Shown here: piece by piece, positions 44,218 through 53,765 of the stretch
Layout: each line of letters opens with the position of its first letter
Position numbering within the stretch: the first letter of the stretch is position 1
Assembly: GCF_021088345.1 (NCBI RefSeq)
Contig: NZ_CP088156.1
Span: 6,997,001-7,061,000 of the forward strand
DNA: 64,000 nt
Reading direction: 5' to 3'
DNA from: Bradyrhizobium ontarionense
GTDB taxonomy: Bacteria; Pseudomonadota; Alphaproteobacteria; Rhizobiales; Xanthobacteraceae
The notes under the pieces: model-generated
Told to the model about the DNA's origin: nothing
What the model saw: the letters and a program-made list of their open reading frames with translations, nothing else
Database searches by the model: none
Translations under genes and position numbers: made by a program

Positions 44218-46284
44218 TCAGCCGGCGTTGCTGTGGAAGTATTCAAAAATCTTCCGCGCGCTTTCCGCGCTGACGCCGGGCACCTTGCCGAGATCGGCGA
44301 TCGAGGCGCGCTCGATTTCCTTCAAGGTGCCGAAATGGTGCAGCAGCGCGCGCTTGCGCGACGGGCCGATGCCCGGGATCTCCTGCAGGCCGGCCTCGCG
44401 GATGTCCTTCTTGCGCAGCTTGCGGTGCGAGCCGATCACGAAGCGATGCGCCTCGTCGCGCAGGCGCTGGATGAAATACAGCACGGGGTCGCGCGGCTCG
44501 AGCTTGATCGCCTCGCGCTCCGGGATGAACAGCGTCTCGCGGCCGGCGTCGCGATCCGGGCCCTTGGCGACCGACATCAGCGCGACGTTGGTGACGCCGA
44601 GCTCGGTGAAGATCTCGCGGACGGCGTTGAGCTGGCCGCGGCCGCCGTCGATGATGACGAGGTCGGGCCATTGCGGCACGTCGTCCTCCTTGGCGGCGCG
44701 CGCGTTATCCTTCTCCGACGGTGAGACCAGCCGCTTGAACCGGCGCTGCAGCACCTCCTTCATCATCGCGTAGTCGTCGCCGGGCGTCAGGCCCTCCGAC
44801 TTGATGTTGAACTTGCGGTACTGGTTCTTCATGAAGCCATCGGGGCCGGCGACGATCATCGCGCCGACCGCGTTGGTGCCCTGGATGTGGCTGTTGTCGT
44901 AGACCTCGATGCGCTTCGGGATCTGCGGCAGAGCGAGCGTCGCGGTCATCGCCTCCAGCAGCCGGCTCTGGGTCGCGGTGTCCGCGAGCTTGCGCCCCAG
45001 CGCCTCGCGGGCGTTGGTCAGCGCATGCGTCACCAGGTCCTTCTTCTCGCCGCGCTTCGGCGTGGAGACCTCGACCTTGTGGCCGGCCTTCACCGACAGC
45101 GCCTCGGACAACAGCTCGACCTCGTCGATCTCGTGCGACAGCAGGACCAGCTTGGGCGGTGGCTTGTCGTCGTAGAACTGCGTGATGAAGGCGGACAGCA
45201 CTTCTTCCGGCAGGTAGCTCTTTTCCGCGCGCGGAAAATAGGCGCGGTTGCCCCAGTTCTGGCCGGTGCGGAAGAAGAACACCTCGACGCAGGAATAGCC
45301 GCCCTCCTGGTGGATCGCGAACACGTCGGCCTCCTCGACCGTGCGCGGGTTGATGCCCTGCTGCGACGAGATCGCCGACAGCGCGGCGAGGCGGTCGCGA
45401 TAGACGGCGGCGGTCTCGAATTCGAGCTCGGCTGACGCCGTCTCCATCTCGGTGGCCAGCAGCGCCTTCACTGCTTGGCTGCGTCCGGACAGGAAGTCGG
45501 TGGCCTCGCGCACCAGCTCGGTATAGCCGGGGAAATCGATCTCCTGGGTGCAGGGCCCGGCGCAGCGGCGGATCTGGTGCAGCAGGCAGGGGCGGGTGCG
45601 GCTCTCGAAGAACGAATCGGTGCAGGAGCGGATCAGGAACGCGCGCTGCAGTGCCGTGATGGTGCGGTTGACCGCGCCGGCCGAGGCGAACGGACCGAAA
45701 TAGCGCCCGGGGCGCGACTGCGCGCCGCGGTGCTTGAGGATCTGCGGCGCCCAATGGTCTCCGGTGATGAGGATGTAGGGGAACGACTTGTCGTCGCGCA
45801 GCTGCACGTTGAAGCGCGGCTTGAGCTGCTTGATGAGATTGGCTTCCAGCAGCAGCGCCTCGGTCTCCGTCCCGGTGGAGATGATCTCGACGTTCACGGT
45901 CGCCGCGATCATGCGCAGGATGCGCGCCGGCAGCGGCGCATTGGCCCGGGCATACGACGACAAGCGCTTTTTGACGTTCTTGGCCTTGCCGACATAGAGC
46001 ACGTCGCTGGCCGCATTGAGCATGCGGTAGACGCCGGGCGAGGTCGGCGCGAGCCGTACGGCATTCTCGATGGCGGCATGGCCGACCGCGAGCGGGCCTT
46101 CGCCGACCGTCTCCAGGCTCTCCTCGGTCAGCTCCGGCAGGCGTGCGTCATCGTCCTCGTCGGCAGCCGCGGCTGCCGGATCGAGATCCGGGGCGTCGAT
46201 CGGGTCGGGTGGCAGGTCGGCGGTGACGCCGCGCCGGCTTGCGGGCGCCGGCGCCTTGGGTGGATCGGAGCTATCGGTGGTCAT
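44218..46284 (-). CDS. uvrC: excinuclease ABC subunit C
   Basis: UvrC, 688 residues, makes both cuts around DNA damage in nucleotide excision repair. The GIY-YIG domain has SPGVYRML (GVY at 84-86) and VLYVGKAKN (YVG at 97-99) for the 3' cut. The central UVR motif, the RNase H-like domain ([11 protein letters not shown] and [13 protein letters not shown]) and C-terminal helix-hairpin-helix repeats ([26 protein letters not shown]) follow. The first 75 residues are an extra acidic, proline-rich extension ([11 protein letters not shown]). It stands alone on the minus strand. Confidence 0.96.
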   Translation of the reverse strand: MTTDSSDPPKAPAPASRRGVTADLPPDPIDAPDLDPAAAAADEDDDARLPELTEESLETVGEGPLAVGHAAIENAVRLAPTSPGVYRMLNAASDVLYVGKAKNVKKRLSSYARANAPLPARILRMIAATVNVEIISTGTETEALLLEANLIKQLKPRFNVQLRDDKSFPYILITGDHWAPQILKHRGAQSRPGRYFGPFASAGAVNRTITALQRAFLIRSCTDSFFESRTRPCLLHQIRRCAGPCTQEIDFPGYTELVREATDFLSGRSQAVKALLATEMETASAELEFETAAVYRDRLAALSAISSQQGINPRTVEEADVFAIHQEGGYSCVEVFFFRTGQNWGNRAYFPRAEKSYLPEEVLSAFITQFYDDKPPPKLVLLSHEIDEVELLSEALSVKAGHKVEVSTPKRGEKKDLVTHALTNAREALGRKLADTATQSRLLEAMTATLALPQIPKRIEVYDNSHIQGTNAVGAMIVAGPDGFMKNQYRKFNIKSEGLTPGDDYAMMKEVLQRRFKRLVSPSEKDNARAAKEDDVPQWPDLVIIDGGRGQLNAVREIFTELGVTNVALMSVAKGPDRDAGRETLFIPEREAIKLEPRDPVLYFIQRLRDEAHRFVIGSHRKLRKKDIREAGLQEIPGIGPSRKRALLHHFGTLKEIERASIADLGKVPGVSAESARKIFEYFHSNAG

Positions 46285-46526
46285 GTCACGCAAATTAAGC
46301 GCTGGAGGCCGCTCCCGCCAGCTTGCGGTCGCGCCATGCACAGGGCAGGCGGTAACGCGCCGTTAAGCACATTAATCGACGGGTAACCGGGCTTAACAAC
46401 GGCTTAACCTAAAACTCTCGATAAATGCTCACGAAAAAAGACGGAGTTCCGTAACCATGCCGGCCCGCGCACCACGTTGTGCGGCGCATGCCCCGGCTGG
46501 GAACGGCGAGTTGCGTGGAGTGTGCG

Positions 46527-47192
46527 ATGAGACGGTTGGTTGTCGGCGCGGGCGTGGGAGCGGCTTTGGGATCCGCAGTCTTCGGGTCTGCAGTCTTCGG
46601 GTCTGTAGTCTTGGGATCGGTGTCGGCGCAGGCGGCTGATCTCAACTATGCGCCCCGCGCACCCTATACCGTGAGCCAGCCGCTCAATGCCTACAGCTGG
46701 GCGGGGCCCTACCTCGGCGGCACGCTGGGCTATGAATGGGGCACGGTCGGCAACAACCCGACCAAGCCGTCCGGCCTGATCGGCGGGGTGACCGCGGGCT
46801 ACAACTGGCAGACCGGTCCGTGGGTGTTCGGCGCCGAGGGCGACATCAACCTCAGCGGCGCCAATGACACCTTCGCGCCGTGGAAGTTCTCGAACCCCTG
46901 GTTCGGGACCCTGCGCGGCCGCGCCGGCTACGCCTTCAACAACATCCTGTTCTACGGCACCGGCGGTCTCGCCTTCGGCTCGTTGCGCGCCGAGACTTTC
47001 GGCTTGTCGGAATCCCACACCACGGTCGGCTGGACGCTCGGCGTCGGCACCGAGTTCGGCCTGGCGCAGAACTGGACCGCCAAGATCGAGTATCTCTATG
47101 TCGATCTCGACAGCAGCAATTTCGTGATCACGGGGGCGAAGAACGACTATCGCTTTGGATTGGTGCGCGCAGGCATCAACTTCCATTTCTGA
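46527..47192 (+). CDS. outer-membrane beta-barrel protein (Omp25/31-like)
   Basis: A 221-residue eight-strand barrel protein of the kind common in Rhizobiales. It has a signal peptide up to about SVSAQA. The mature part has the typical YSWAGPYLGGTLGYEWG, GGVTAGYNWQTGPWVFGAEG and a C-terminal strand ending in phenylalanine (GLVRAGINFHF). The signal peptide contains a VFGSA-type five-residue repeat encoded by a 15 bp tandem repeat. The ATG at 46527 has GTGGAG upstream; an in-frame reading to 46479 is less likely. A strong terminator follows. Confidence 0.88.
   Translation: MRRLVVGAGVGAALGSAVFGSAVFGSVVLGSVSAQAADLNYAPRAPYTVSQPLNAYSWAGPYLGGTLGYEWGTVGNNPTKPSGLIGGVTAGYNWQTGPWVFGAEGDINLSGANDTFAPWKFSNPWFGTLRGRAGYAFNNILFYGTGGLAFGSLRAETFGLSESHTTVGWTLGVGTEFGLAQNWTAKIEYLYVDLDSSNFVITGAKNDYRFGLVRAGINFHF
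46569..46613 (+). repeat. 15 bp tandem repeat in a signal-peptide coding region
   Basis: Three units of 15 bp (GGGTCTGCAGTCTTC and close variants) encode the repeated GSAVF / GSVVL run in the signal peptide of the outer-membrane protein. The unit keeps the frame, so copy changes would only lengthen or shorten the hydrophobic core. Confidence 0.85.
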
Positions 47193-47241
47193 TAGCAGGA
47201 ATAAAAAAGGTCTAGGAAGAAGAAACGTCGATACCACGACT

Positions 47242-47271
47242 CCCGGCCGCTCGCGCGGCCGGGATTTTTTT
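47242..47271 (+). terminator. rho-independent terminator of the outer-membrane protein gene
   Basis: Perfect nine-base stem CCCGGCCGC / GCGGCCGGG with loop TCGC, then ATTTTTTT. It lies 50 bases after the outer-membrane protein stop codon. Confidence 0.92.
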
Positions 47272-47439
47272 GTCTCGTGCACGGCGCGCATGGACGCGCG
47301 CGCGGTCCAGGCGGGACAACGCCTCGCATCCGGGCCGGCGCCGCTGCCGGCAGCTTCACGGACAGGATTGAATGGCCGCGCGAGGCGCCCGCGTCAGGCG
47401 GCCGTGCCGGTGGGCGCGGCCGTCGCCGGCGGGCCTGCT

Positions 47440-47655
47440 CTACGACGACAGAACGAGGTTCACCGCTTTGGGACCCTTGCCCTTCTTGTCTGGCTCGACC
47501 TCGAAGCTGATACGCTGTCCCTCTGTCAGATCCTTCAGGCCTGCGCGCTCCACCGCCGTGATGTGCACGAACACGTCGCGTCCACCGTCATCCGGCTTGA
47601 TGAAGCCGTAGCCGCGCTCGCCATTGAAGAATTTGACCGTCCCAGTCATGGCCAT
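47440..47655 (-). CDS. cspA: cold-shock domain protein
   Basis: A 71-residue single cold-shock domain. RNP1 is KFFNGERGYGFI and RNP2 is DVFVHI. It binds single-stranded RNA or DNA and probably acts as an RNA chaperone. ATG at 47655 is preferred because GGAGG lies nine bases upstream; another ATG six bases later is possible. About 250 bp without genes precede it, enough for the long leader often seen in cold-shock genes, although no cold box can be named from sequence alone. Confidence 0.93.
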   Translation of the reverse strand: MAMTGTVKFFNGERGYGFIKPDDGGRDVFVHITAVERAGLKDLTEGQRISFEVEPDKKGKGPKAVNLVLSS

Positions 47656-47908
47656 CGGGAAACTCCTCCCCCGCATTGCTTCCTCCACTGCGCGCCCTGC
47701 GCAGCGTCCGACCGGACATCACTTTGATCGGAAAGCGTTGGCCACCTTAACGACCAGCGCTCGCCACGCCGGATCGTCTGGATCTTGTTAGGCCTTGATC
47801 ACCCCGCCGCAACCATTCGCGGAAGCGGAACGTAAAGCCAGTCTTACAATCAACCACTGTAATACGGTTCCGCGCCGATTGACCATGGCTTTTCGACTAA
47901 CACCGACC

Positions 47909-48769
47909 TCAAGCTTTGGGGAATTCGAGCCGGAAGCGTGCGGCGCCGCCCTGGCCGAGCGGCCTCTGCAGCTCCTGCAGGATCAGCTTGAGCTCATCAT
48001 GCAATGTCCAGGGCGGGTTGACGATCAACAGTCCGGTCGAGGTCAGCGCCTCGCCTTCGATCTGCGGCGCAACACTGAACTCGAGCCGCAGCACCTTGCC
48101 CGGCGGTTTGGCGGCAGCTGCGAGATCGGCGACGCGGTCCGCCAGCTCCTCGGTCGCGCGCCGGCTCTTGGCGGGGTACCACAGCACGTAGATACCAGTC
48201 GGCCACTTGACGAAGGCTGCCGCGAAGCGCTCGGCGAGGCGCTCGAACTCATCCTTCGCCTCGAAGGCCGGATCGATCAGCACGACACCGCGGCGCTCGT
48301 TCGGTGGCACGAAGGCGGGCAGGGCGACCCAGCCGTCGAGATCGACGACGCGGGCCTGGGTATCGCGGCGCAGCGCATCGATCAGCTGCTTGCGTGGAAC
48401 GGGTGCCAGCTCGCACAGGGTCATGCGGTCCTGCGGCCGCAGCAGTGCGCGGGCAATCAGTGGCGAGCCGGGATAGGTGACGAGCTCGGCCTTCGGATTG
48501 AACGATCTGACGATGTCGAGGTATGGCGACAAGAGTGCATAGGCCTGCTCGGAAAAGCGCGCCTGCAGCACGCGGGCGATGCCGGTGAGGAATTCGCCGC
48601 TGCGCGTTGCCTCGTCGCCGGTGAGATCATAGAGCCCGGCGCCGGCATGGGTGTCGATGACCCGGAACGCCGCCGGCTTCTCCTGCAGATAGACCAGGAT
48701 GCGCGTCAGCACGATGTGCTTGATGACGTCGGCGAAGCCGCCGGCGTGAAAGGCATGTCGGTAGTTCAT
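47909..48769 (-). CDS. rlmJ: 23S rRNA (adenine(2030)-N6)-methyltransferase
   Basis: RlmJ, 286 residues, methylates A2030 of 23S rRNA. The family start MNYRHAFHAGGFADVIKH is exact. SAM motif I is IDTHAGAGLYDL. The catalytic motif reads LIDPAFEAKDEF, where most N6-adenine methyltransferases have DPP(Y/F). LLIVNPPWTLHDEL is in the C-terminal part. The ATG at 48769 is the family start; an in-frame extension to 48820 is not needed. Confidence 0.93.
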   Translation of the reverse strand: MNYRHAFHAGGFADVIKHIVLTRILVYLQEKPAAFRVIDTHAGAGLYDLTGDEATRSGEFLTGIARVLQARFSEQAYALLSPYLDIVRSFNPKAELVTYPGSPLIARALLRPQDRMTLCELAPVPRKQLIDALRRDTQARVVDLDGWVALPAFVPPNERRGVVLIDPAFEAKDEFERLAERFAAAFVKWPTGIYVLWYPAKSRRATEELADRVADLAAAAKPPGKVLRLEFSVAPQIEGEALTSTGLLIVNPPWTLHDELKLILQELQRPLGQGGAARFRLEFPKA

Positions 48770-48881
48770 GTCGCCCGAGTTACGCCGTTCCGCGTCAAAA
48801 GGGTACCCTCTCGATATCAACGGGGAGCGCTCGCCCCGCTCCTGGCGCGGGCGCGCCGCAGTCGCTGATTCGCGAGATCCG

Positions 48882-49586
48882 CTATCCGCCTCGCACCGGC
48901 GGCATGTTGACCTCGTCGCGCCGGCAGGCCTGGCGGTCGATCTCGTCGCAGTTGCGGAATTCCAGATCCTTTGACAGGCAGATCCGCACCTCGCTCAGCC
49001 GGGTGCGGTTGCAGGTGACGGCGATCGCCGACGTCGTCAGCTTGGGATTGGCCTTGATGAAGGCGTCCTCGACCGCAGCCGGCGACACCGTCTTCGCCTG
49101 TGCCAGATCGAGGAATTCCTGCGGGATCTTGATCGCGGCGCGGGCCTTGCGGATGGTCTCGAAATAGGCCTTGGCGGGCAGGCCGGCGCAGGTGCCGTGC
49201 TTGTCCCACTCGTTGTAGATGAGGCCCGGCGCCGGCATGAGATCCAGCATCGAGGTCATGATGTTGCGTGGCAGGCGCGGCGCCGGCTGCTCGCAATATT
49301 CGGGATAGCCGGTCTCATATTGCGGCCACAGCCCATGCACGACGAAGGAGTAGGGCCGTCCGCTGCATTGCTGCGAGCGGCTCCCGCGGCCGCCGCGCTC
49401 CTCGGCCTCGGCGCAGAAGGACGGCGACCAGGACAGCGACAGCACGTAGAAGTCGAACGCGCCCGGCGCGTTCTGGCGGCCGTCCTGGGCCGACGCCGGC
49501 GCAGCGGCGAGCGCGCCGAGCAGCAGGGCAAAACAGGCAATCGTTGTGGAGACGACGACGGCAGGTCGGCGAAGGCAATCGAACAT
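48882..49586 (-). CDS. ribonuclease T2 family protein, secreted
   Basis: A 234-residue secreted RNase of the T2 family, which cuts RNA through a 2',3'-cyclic phosphate. The signal peptide is about residues 1-34 (TTIACFALLLGALAAAPASA). The two active-site segments are intact: CAS1 FVVHGLWPQ (H84) and CAS2 EWDKHGTCA (E126, H130). Several cysteines suggest disulfides and a periplasmic or external location. It is probably used for RNA scavenging. Confidence 0.93.
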   Translation of the reverse strand: MFDCLRRPAVVVSTTIACFALLLGALAAAPASAQDGRQNAPGAFDFYVLSLSWSPSFCAEAEERGGRGSRSQQCSGRPYSFVVHGLWPQYETGYPEYCEQPAPRLPRNIMTSMLDLMPAPGLIYNEWDKHGTCAGLPAKAYFETIRKARAAIKIPQEFLDLAQAKTVSPAAVEDAFIKANPKLTTSAIAVTCNRTRLSEVRICLSKDLEFRNCDEIDRQACRRDEVNMPPVRGG

Positions 49587-49640
49587 GGCGAACTCCCCGG
49601 ACTATTCCAGGAACCTACCAGCCCTTCGGAACATTTCAAG

Positions 49641-49668
49641 AACAAAAACGGCTGCCCGAAGGCAGCCG
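49641..49668 (-). terminator. terminator of the 154-residue secreted protein gene
   Basis: On the minus strand, CGGCTGCC, loop TTCG, GGCAGCCG is followed by TTTTTGTT. The perfect eight-base stem with a UUCG tetraloop is 25 bases after that gene's stop codon. Confidence 0.88.
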
Positions 49669-49692
49669 ATCAGAAAGCCTGGATAGCGAATC

Positions 49693-50157
49693 TCAGGGCT
49701 TGGCGGCGCGGCAGGCCGGATTGAAGGCCCAGTTGCGATCGAGGCCGACGACGCAGAACTCGACGCCCTGGTCATAGCCGGCAAAGCCGCCATCCTCGAT
49801 GATCGAATAGTTGACCGTGCGCACCTTGCCGTCGCTGACCATCACGCTGCCGGTGCAGAAGCGGCGCGGAATGTTGTCGGACTGCCAGGGCCGGAAAGCG
49901 ATCTCACGGACGTTGGCGACGCCGGTGATCGTCAGCGACGAATTCCAGAAGGTGCTCTCCTTGTCCTGGAACCGCGACACGATGGTCGGAATTGCCGCCT
50001 CGCAGGGGGCCACCCGGCCTTCATATTTCGGACCCGACAGCCAGAAGTTCATCTCGAGCGGGTTGGCGGCGTGAGCCGGGGCCGTCACGATCATGGCCGC
50101 GAGCAGCGCGCCGCAGGCGGCACCGAACGTCTTGAAATGTGTGCTGAAGTCGCGCAT
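49693..50157 (-). CDS. exported hypothetical protein
   Basis: A 154-residue protein with a signal peptide (core FGAACGALLAAMIVTAPAHA). The mature part contains PCEAAIPTIVSRFQDKESTF, FRPWQSDNIPRRFCTGSV and VEFCVVGLDRNWAFNPACR, with four cysteines that could form two disulfides. It is likely periplasmic. I do not know the family or function. It is divergent from the next exported protein and has its own terminator. Confidence 0.72.
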   Translation of the reverse strand: MRDFSTHFKTFGAACGALLAAMIVTAPAHAANPLEMNFWLSGPKYEGRVAPCEAAIPTIVSRFQDKESTFWNSSLTITGVANVREIAFRPWQSDNIPRRFCTGSVMVSDGKVRTVNYSIIEDGGFAGYDQGVEFCVVGLDRNWAFNPACRAAKP

Positions 50158-50325
50158 GTGCCGTCCGCAAGTCTGATCCGGGAGCGTGGACCGTGCCGCG
50201 ACTGCCACGGGAGGTCAAGTGCAACGCGGCAACACTCCACGATTAGTCCTGTTAACCCGAGGCCGGTGTTCTTTTCTTGGCGGGACAGGACCTTTAGGAT
50301 GGCGCGCCAGCGCAAGGAGAATGCA

Positions 50326-50646
50326 ATGCGGATGTTGAAGGACGGGTTCGCGAAGGCCCGATTCGTGAAGACGGCCGGCCTGATTGCCGTGGCGGGGCTG
50401 CTGGCTGTCGCGCCGGCCCGGGCCGACGTCGTGCCGGCCTTCAAGGGCAACGACACCGGCGGGATCATCGCCTATCCCCTGGCCCAGACCACGGATGCGC
50501 GCCAGCTCGCGGTCGATCACTGCGCCTCCTATGGCAAGGTCGCGAAATTCCTCGCGGTCGATGCGCGTTACGGCGGCTACGTCTCGTTCGCCTGCCGCTG
50601 GGTGCCCTATGGCTCGGCGCAGCGGCCGTTGCGGACGCTCTACTAA
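50326..50646 (+). CDS. small exported hypothetical protein
   Basis: A 106-residue protein with a signal peptide (about residues 1-33, core TAGLIAVAGLLAVAPARA). The mature region has GNDTGGIIAYPLAQTTDARQ and contains two cysteines (HCASYGK and SFACRW). The ATG at 50326 has AAGGAG seven bases upstream and is preferred. It is followed 56 bp later by a DUF3617 gene on the same strand. No function is known. Confidence 0.7.
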   Translation: MRMLKDGFAKARFVKTAGLIAVAGLLAVAPARADVVPAFKGNDTGGIIAYPLAQTTDARQLAVDHCASYGKVAKFLAVDARYGGYVSFACRWVPYGSAQRPLRTLY

Positions 50647-50702
50647 TTGCCATCTTTCGACGGCATCGCTCCGATATCGACGAACGATCCGGAACGGGAC
50701 AC

Positions 50703-51251
50703 ATGACCTGCACACGCATTGCCACTGGGCTGTTTGCCTGCTGCCTCTTGAGCGTGACCGCGAGCCAGCAGGCCCGTGCCGTCGACCTGCCGGTGCGCAA
50801 AGCCGGGCTGTGGGAATTGAAGATGGTCAGGTCCGGCGGGCAGCTGCCGGAAATGACCATGCAGCACTGCACCGACGAGAGCACCGACAAGGACATGAAC
50901 AACATGGCCTCGCCGATGGCCAAGCAGGCCTGCTCCAAGCAGGACGTCCAGAAGACGGCGACCGGCTACGTCAGCGATTCCGTCTGCAATTTCGGCGGCA
51001 TGAACACGACGGCGCATGCCGAGATCACCGGCGATTTCAACTCCGCCTACACGGTCAAGACGACATCCCACATCCAGGGCGGCATGACGGGGCCGGCCGG
51101 CAAGGACACGGCCATGACCATCGAGGCCAAATGGCTCGGCGCCTGCAAGGCTGATCAGAAGCCCGGCGACATCGTCATGCCCGGCGGCATGAAGATGAAT
51201 ATCAAGGACATGGACAAGCTGAAGAACCTGATCCCCGGCGCGAAGCAGTAG
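50703..51251 (+). CDS. DUF3617-family exported protein
   Basis: A 182-residue periplasmic protein of the DUF3617 family. A signal peptide (RIATGLFACCLLSVTASQQA) is followed by KAGLWELKMVRSGGQLPEMT and CTDESTDKDM, the family's opening. A central beta-rich part has GYVSDSVCNFGGMNTTAHAE, and the C terminus is methionine- and lysine-rich. Conserved cysteines suggest a disulfide. The function of the family is unknown. Confidence 0.82.
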   Translation: MTCTRIATGLFACCLLSVTASQQARAVDLPVRKAGLWELKMVRSGGQLPEMTMQHCTDESTDKDMNNMASPMAKQACSKQDVQKTATGYVSDSVCNFGGMNTTAHAEITGDFNSAYTVKTTSHIQGGMTGPAGKDTAMTIEAKWLGACKADQKPGDIVMPGGMKMNIKDMDKLKNLIPGAKQ

Positions 51252-51331
51252 GTGGTCGAGGCGCCCGTGAATTTACGAAGCAAGTAAGATACGAGTTCAT
51301 TGCACCGCCATCTCATCGCGACAGCTTCGCC

Positions 51332-52720
51332 CTACACCGGGATCCTTACCGTCGCGCGCAGCCCGCCCATCGGGGCGTCGCCGAGGGTGATGTCGCCGCC
51401 GTGGGAGCGGGCGATGTCGCGCGCGATCGCGAGGCCGAGGCCAGTGCCGCCCTCGTCCTGGTTGCGCGCATCGTCGAGGCGCAGGAACGGCTTGAACACC
51501 TCCTCGCGCATGGCGGCAGGAATGCCCGGACCGTCATCGTCGACGGTGACGGTGAGGTAGCGGTGATCGCGATGGCCGGTGATGGCGATCGCGTCGGCAT
51601 GGCGCGCCGCGTTGGAAACGAGGTTGCCGAGGCAGCGCTTCAGCGCCTGCGGTTTCACGGTGACCACCGGCAGGCCATGGAACGACACCGTCGCAGAATG
51701 GCCGTTGCGCTCAGCGTCGCTGCGCAGATCCTCCAGCGCGTTTGAGATATCGGTCGGCTGCGCGATCTCGCCGCCGTCGCCGCGCGCGAACGCCAGATAA
51801 TCCTCCAGCATGTGCGACATCTCGTCGACGTCCTTGCGCATCGCGTCGATCTCGGGGCTGTCGCCGAGCAGCGCCAGCTCCAGCTTGAAGCGCGTGAGGA
51901 TGGTGCGCAGGTCGTGGCTGACGCCGGCCAGCATCGCGGTGCGCTGCTCCATCGCGCGCTCGATGCGCGCCTTCATCTCCAGGAACGCTTGCGCCGCGCG
52001 CCGGACCTCGCGCGCGCCGCGCGGCCGGAAGTTCGGCGCCTCGCGGCCCTTGCCGAAGCTCTCAGCGGCATCCGCCAGCCGCAGGATCGGCTTGATCTGG
52101 TTGCGCAGGAACAGCACCGAGACGATCAGCAGGATCGACGACGTCCCCACCATCCAGAACAGGAAGATGTCGGTGTTCGACGCATAGGCGGCGCCGCGCT
52201 GCGCGAACACGCGCATCACGGCGTCGTCGAGCGCAATGCGGATCTCGACCAGATTGGAGCGGCCAACGGTGTCGATCCAGAACGGGCGGCTGATCTGGCG
52301 GCCGATCTGGCCGGACAGCGACTGGTCGAGCAGGTTGAAGAACGGTTTGGGCCCGGGCGGCGGCATGTCGCCGGCGGGCAGGAAGTCGACCACGAGGTTG
52401 AGCCGCTGCTGCGCGATACGACGCAGCATGGTGCGGTCCTTGTCCTGCGGATAGCCCTTGTAGATGTCGATCAGCGCCGCGACGTCCTGGACCACCGCGG
52501 CGGACAGTCGCCGCGTCACCGTGTTCCAGTGCCGCTCCATGAACACGCCGGCGACCACGGTCTGCAGGATCACCATCGGCACGATCATGATCAGCAGCGC
52601 GCGCGCGTAGAGACCGGTCGGCATCCAGCCCTTGAAGGCGTTGCCGACCACGCTGTTGACGCGCGACACGCGCCGCGACGCGGTACGGATCAGGGTGAGG
52701 CCGGTGTCGAGCGTGCTCAT
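51332..52720 (-). CDS. EnvZ-like sensor histidine kinase
   Basis: A 462-residue inner-membrane kinase. Membrane helices are at about 41-61 and 184-206, with a periplasmic sensor region of 120 residues between them. A HAMP segment follows (RNQIKPILRLADAAESFGKG). The phospho-acceptor is H269 in GVSHDLRTILTRF, in which the usual proline after RT is isoleucine. The ATPase has NLVSNAARHA, DDDGPGIP and GTGLGLAIARDIARSHGG. It belongs with the OmpR-type regulator encoded upstream, although a 317 bp gap with a repeat separates them. The signal is unknown. Confidence 0.92.
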   Translation of the reverse strand: MSTLDTGLTLIRTASRRVSRVNSVVGNAFKGWMPTGLYARALLIMIVPMVILQTVVAGVFMERHWNTVTRRLSAAVVQDVAALIDIYKGYPQDKDRTMLRRIAQQRLNLVVDFLPAGDMPPPGPKPFFNLLDQSLSGQIGRQISRPFWIDTVGRSNLVEIRIALDDAVMRVFAQRGAAYASNTDIFLFWMVGTSSILLIVSVLFLRNQIKPILRLADAAESFGKGREAPNFRPRGAREVRRAAQAFLEMKARIERAMEQRTAMLAGVSHDLRTILTRFKLELALLGDSPEIDAMRKDVDEMSHMLEDYLAFARGDGGEIAQPTDISNALEDLRSDAERNGHSATVSFHGLPVVTVKPQALKRCLGNLVSNAARHADAIAITGHRDHRYLTVTVDDDGPGIPAAMREEVFKPFLRLDDARNQDEGGTGLGLAIARDIARSHGGDITLGDAPMGGLRATVRIPV

Positions 52721-52764
52721 GCGTGAAGAGTTGTTAGTTGTTTCACGATCGCGCGCGGCGAGCT

Positions 52765-52925
52765 CGGTGCACCCTCTCCCCTTGTGGGAGAGGGTGGATC
52801 GAACGAGCGGCAGCGAGTTCGAGCCGGGTGAGGGGTCTGCCTCCGCGGAAAGAACCCCTCACCCGGCGTGCATTTCGCTGCGCTCATGCCCGCCACCCTC
52901 TCCCACAAGGTGAGAGGGTGCACCG
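52765..52925. repeat. large palindromic element, copy 1
   Basis: Arms CGGTGCACCCTCTCCC and GGTGAGAGGGTGCACCG bound the element. Inside, CCGGGTGAGGGGTCTGCCTC is mirrored by GAACCCCTCACCCGG. It lies between the response regulator and the kinase genes. Closely similar elements are at 57667-57842 and 62994-63150. Confidence 0.88.
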
Positions 52926-53037
52926 ATCGTGCGGCCAGAGCGTCGCCTGCCACGGCCTTCAACGGAGGGTGAGCACCATCGTCCCCGCAAGAGACGCTTA
53001 TAATTTCTGAGTGGGCCCACATGTCATCCGCCGCCAT

Positions 53038-53763
53038 TCAACCCGACGTCATCAGCCGGTAGCCGATGCCGCGCACCGCCTGCAGGAACAGCGGATTGGC
53101 CGGATCGCTCTCCAGCTTGCGGCGCAGGCGGTTGATCTGCACGTCGACGGCGCGCTCGTTGACGGTGCCGTTGCCGGTCAGCGCGCCGCGCGGCACGGTC
53201 TCACCGCGGGCATTGGCGAGGATGCGCAGCATCTCGCGCTCGCGGTCGGTGAGGTGGACGATCTCCTCGCCCTGCTTCAGCTCGCCGCGCGACAGATGAT
53301 AGACGAACGGCCCGAAGGTGATCTGCTCGATGACCTCCTCGGCCGGCGGCGGCGCCGCGCGCTTGAGGATGTTGCCGATTCGCAGCGCGAGTTCTCTTGG
53401 TTCGAAAGGCTTGGCGACGTAGTCGTCGGCGCCGAGCTGCAGGCCTTCGATGCGGCTGTCCGGCTCGGCGCGCGCGGTCAGCATCACGATCGGCACGGAA
53501 GACTGGGTGCGGATGAAGCGGGCGAGATCGAAGCCGCTCTCGCCCGGCATCATCACGTCGAGGATCAGCAGATCGAAATGCAGGCCGGTGAGCTTGGCGC
53601 GGGCATCGCTCGCGCTCGCCGCCGTCGTGACGCGATAGCCTTCGCCGCGCAGGAAGCGCGACAAGAGATCGCGGATGCGGCGGTCGTCGTCGACGAGCAG
53701 CAGATGCGGCGCGTCGTCGGCCGGCGTCTGCGGCGGGCGGGTGGCGATGGCGGCAATCGACAC
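53038..53763 (-). CDS. OmpR-family response regulator
   Basis: A 241-residue regulator with an N-terminal receiver (acidic pocket in LLLVDDDRR, phospho-acceptor D69 in LLILDVMMPG, K118 in YVAKPF) and a C-terminal winged helix of the OmpR type (LTDREREMLRILANARGETV, VDVQINRLRRKLE, VRGIGYRL). GTG at 53763 is chosen because AAGGAG lies five bases upstream; a GTG at 53769 overlaps that site and the MarR stop. It works with the kinase downstream and is coupled to the MarR gene upstream. Confidence 0.92.
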   Translation of the reverse strand: MSIAAIATRPPQTPADDAPHLLLVDDDRRIRDLLSRFLRGEGYRVTTAASASDARAKLTGLHFDLLILDVMMPGESGFDLARFIRTQSSVPIVMLTARAEPDSRIEGLQLGADDYVAKPFEPRELALRIGNILKRAAPPPAEEVIEQITFGPFVYHLSRGELKQGEEIVHLTDREREMLRILANARGETVPRGALTGNGTVNERAVDVQINRLRRKLESDPANPLFLQAVRGIGYRLMTSG

Positions 53764-53765
53764 GG

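Noticed and set aside
44218..46284. uvrC as a fusion protein
   Set aside because: The 75-residue acidic N-terminal extension has no domain character; it looks like a disordered tail and not a fused enzyme.
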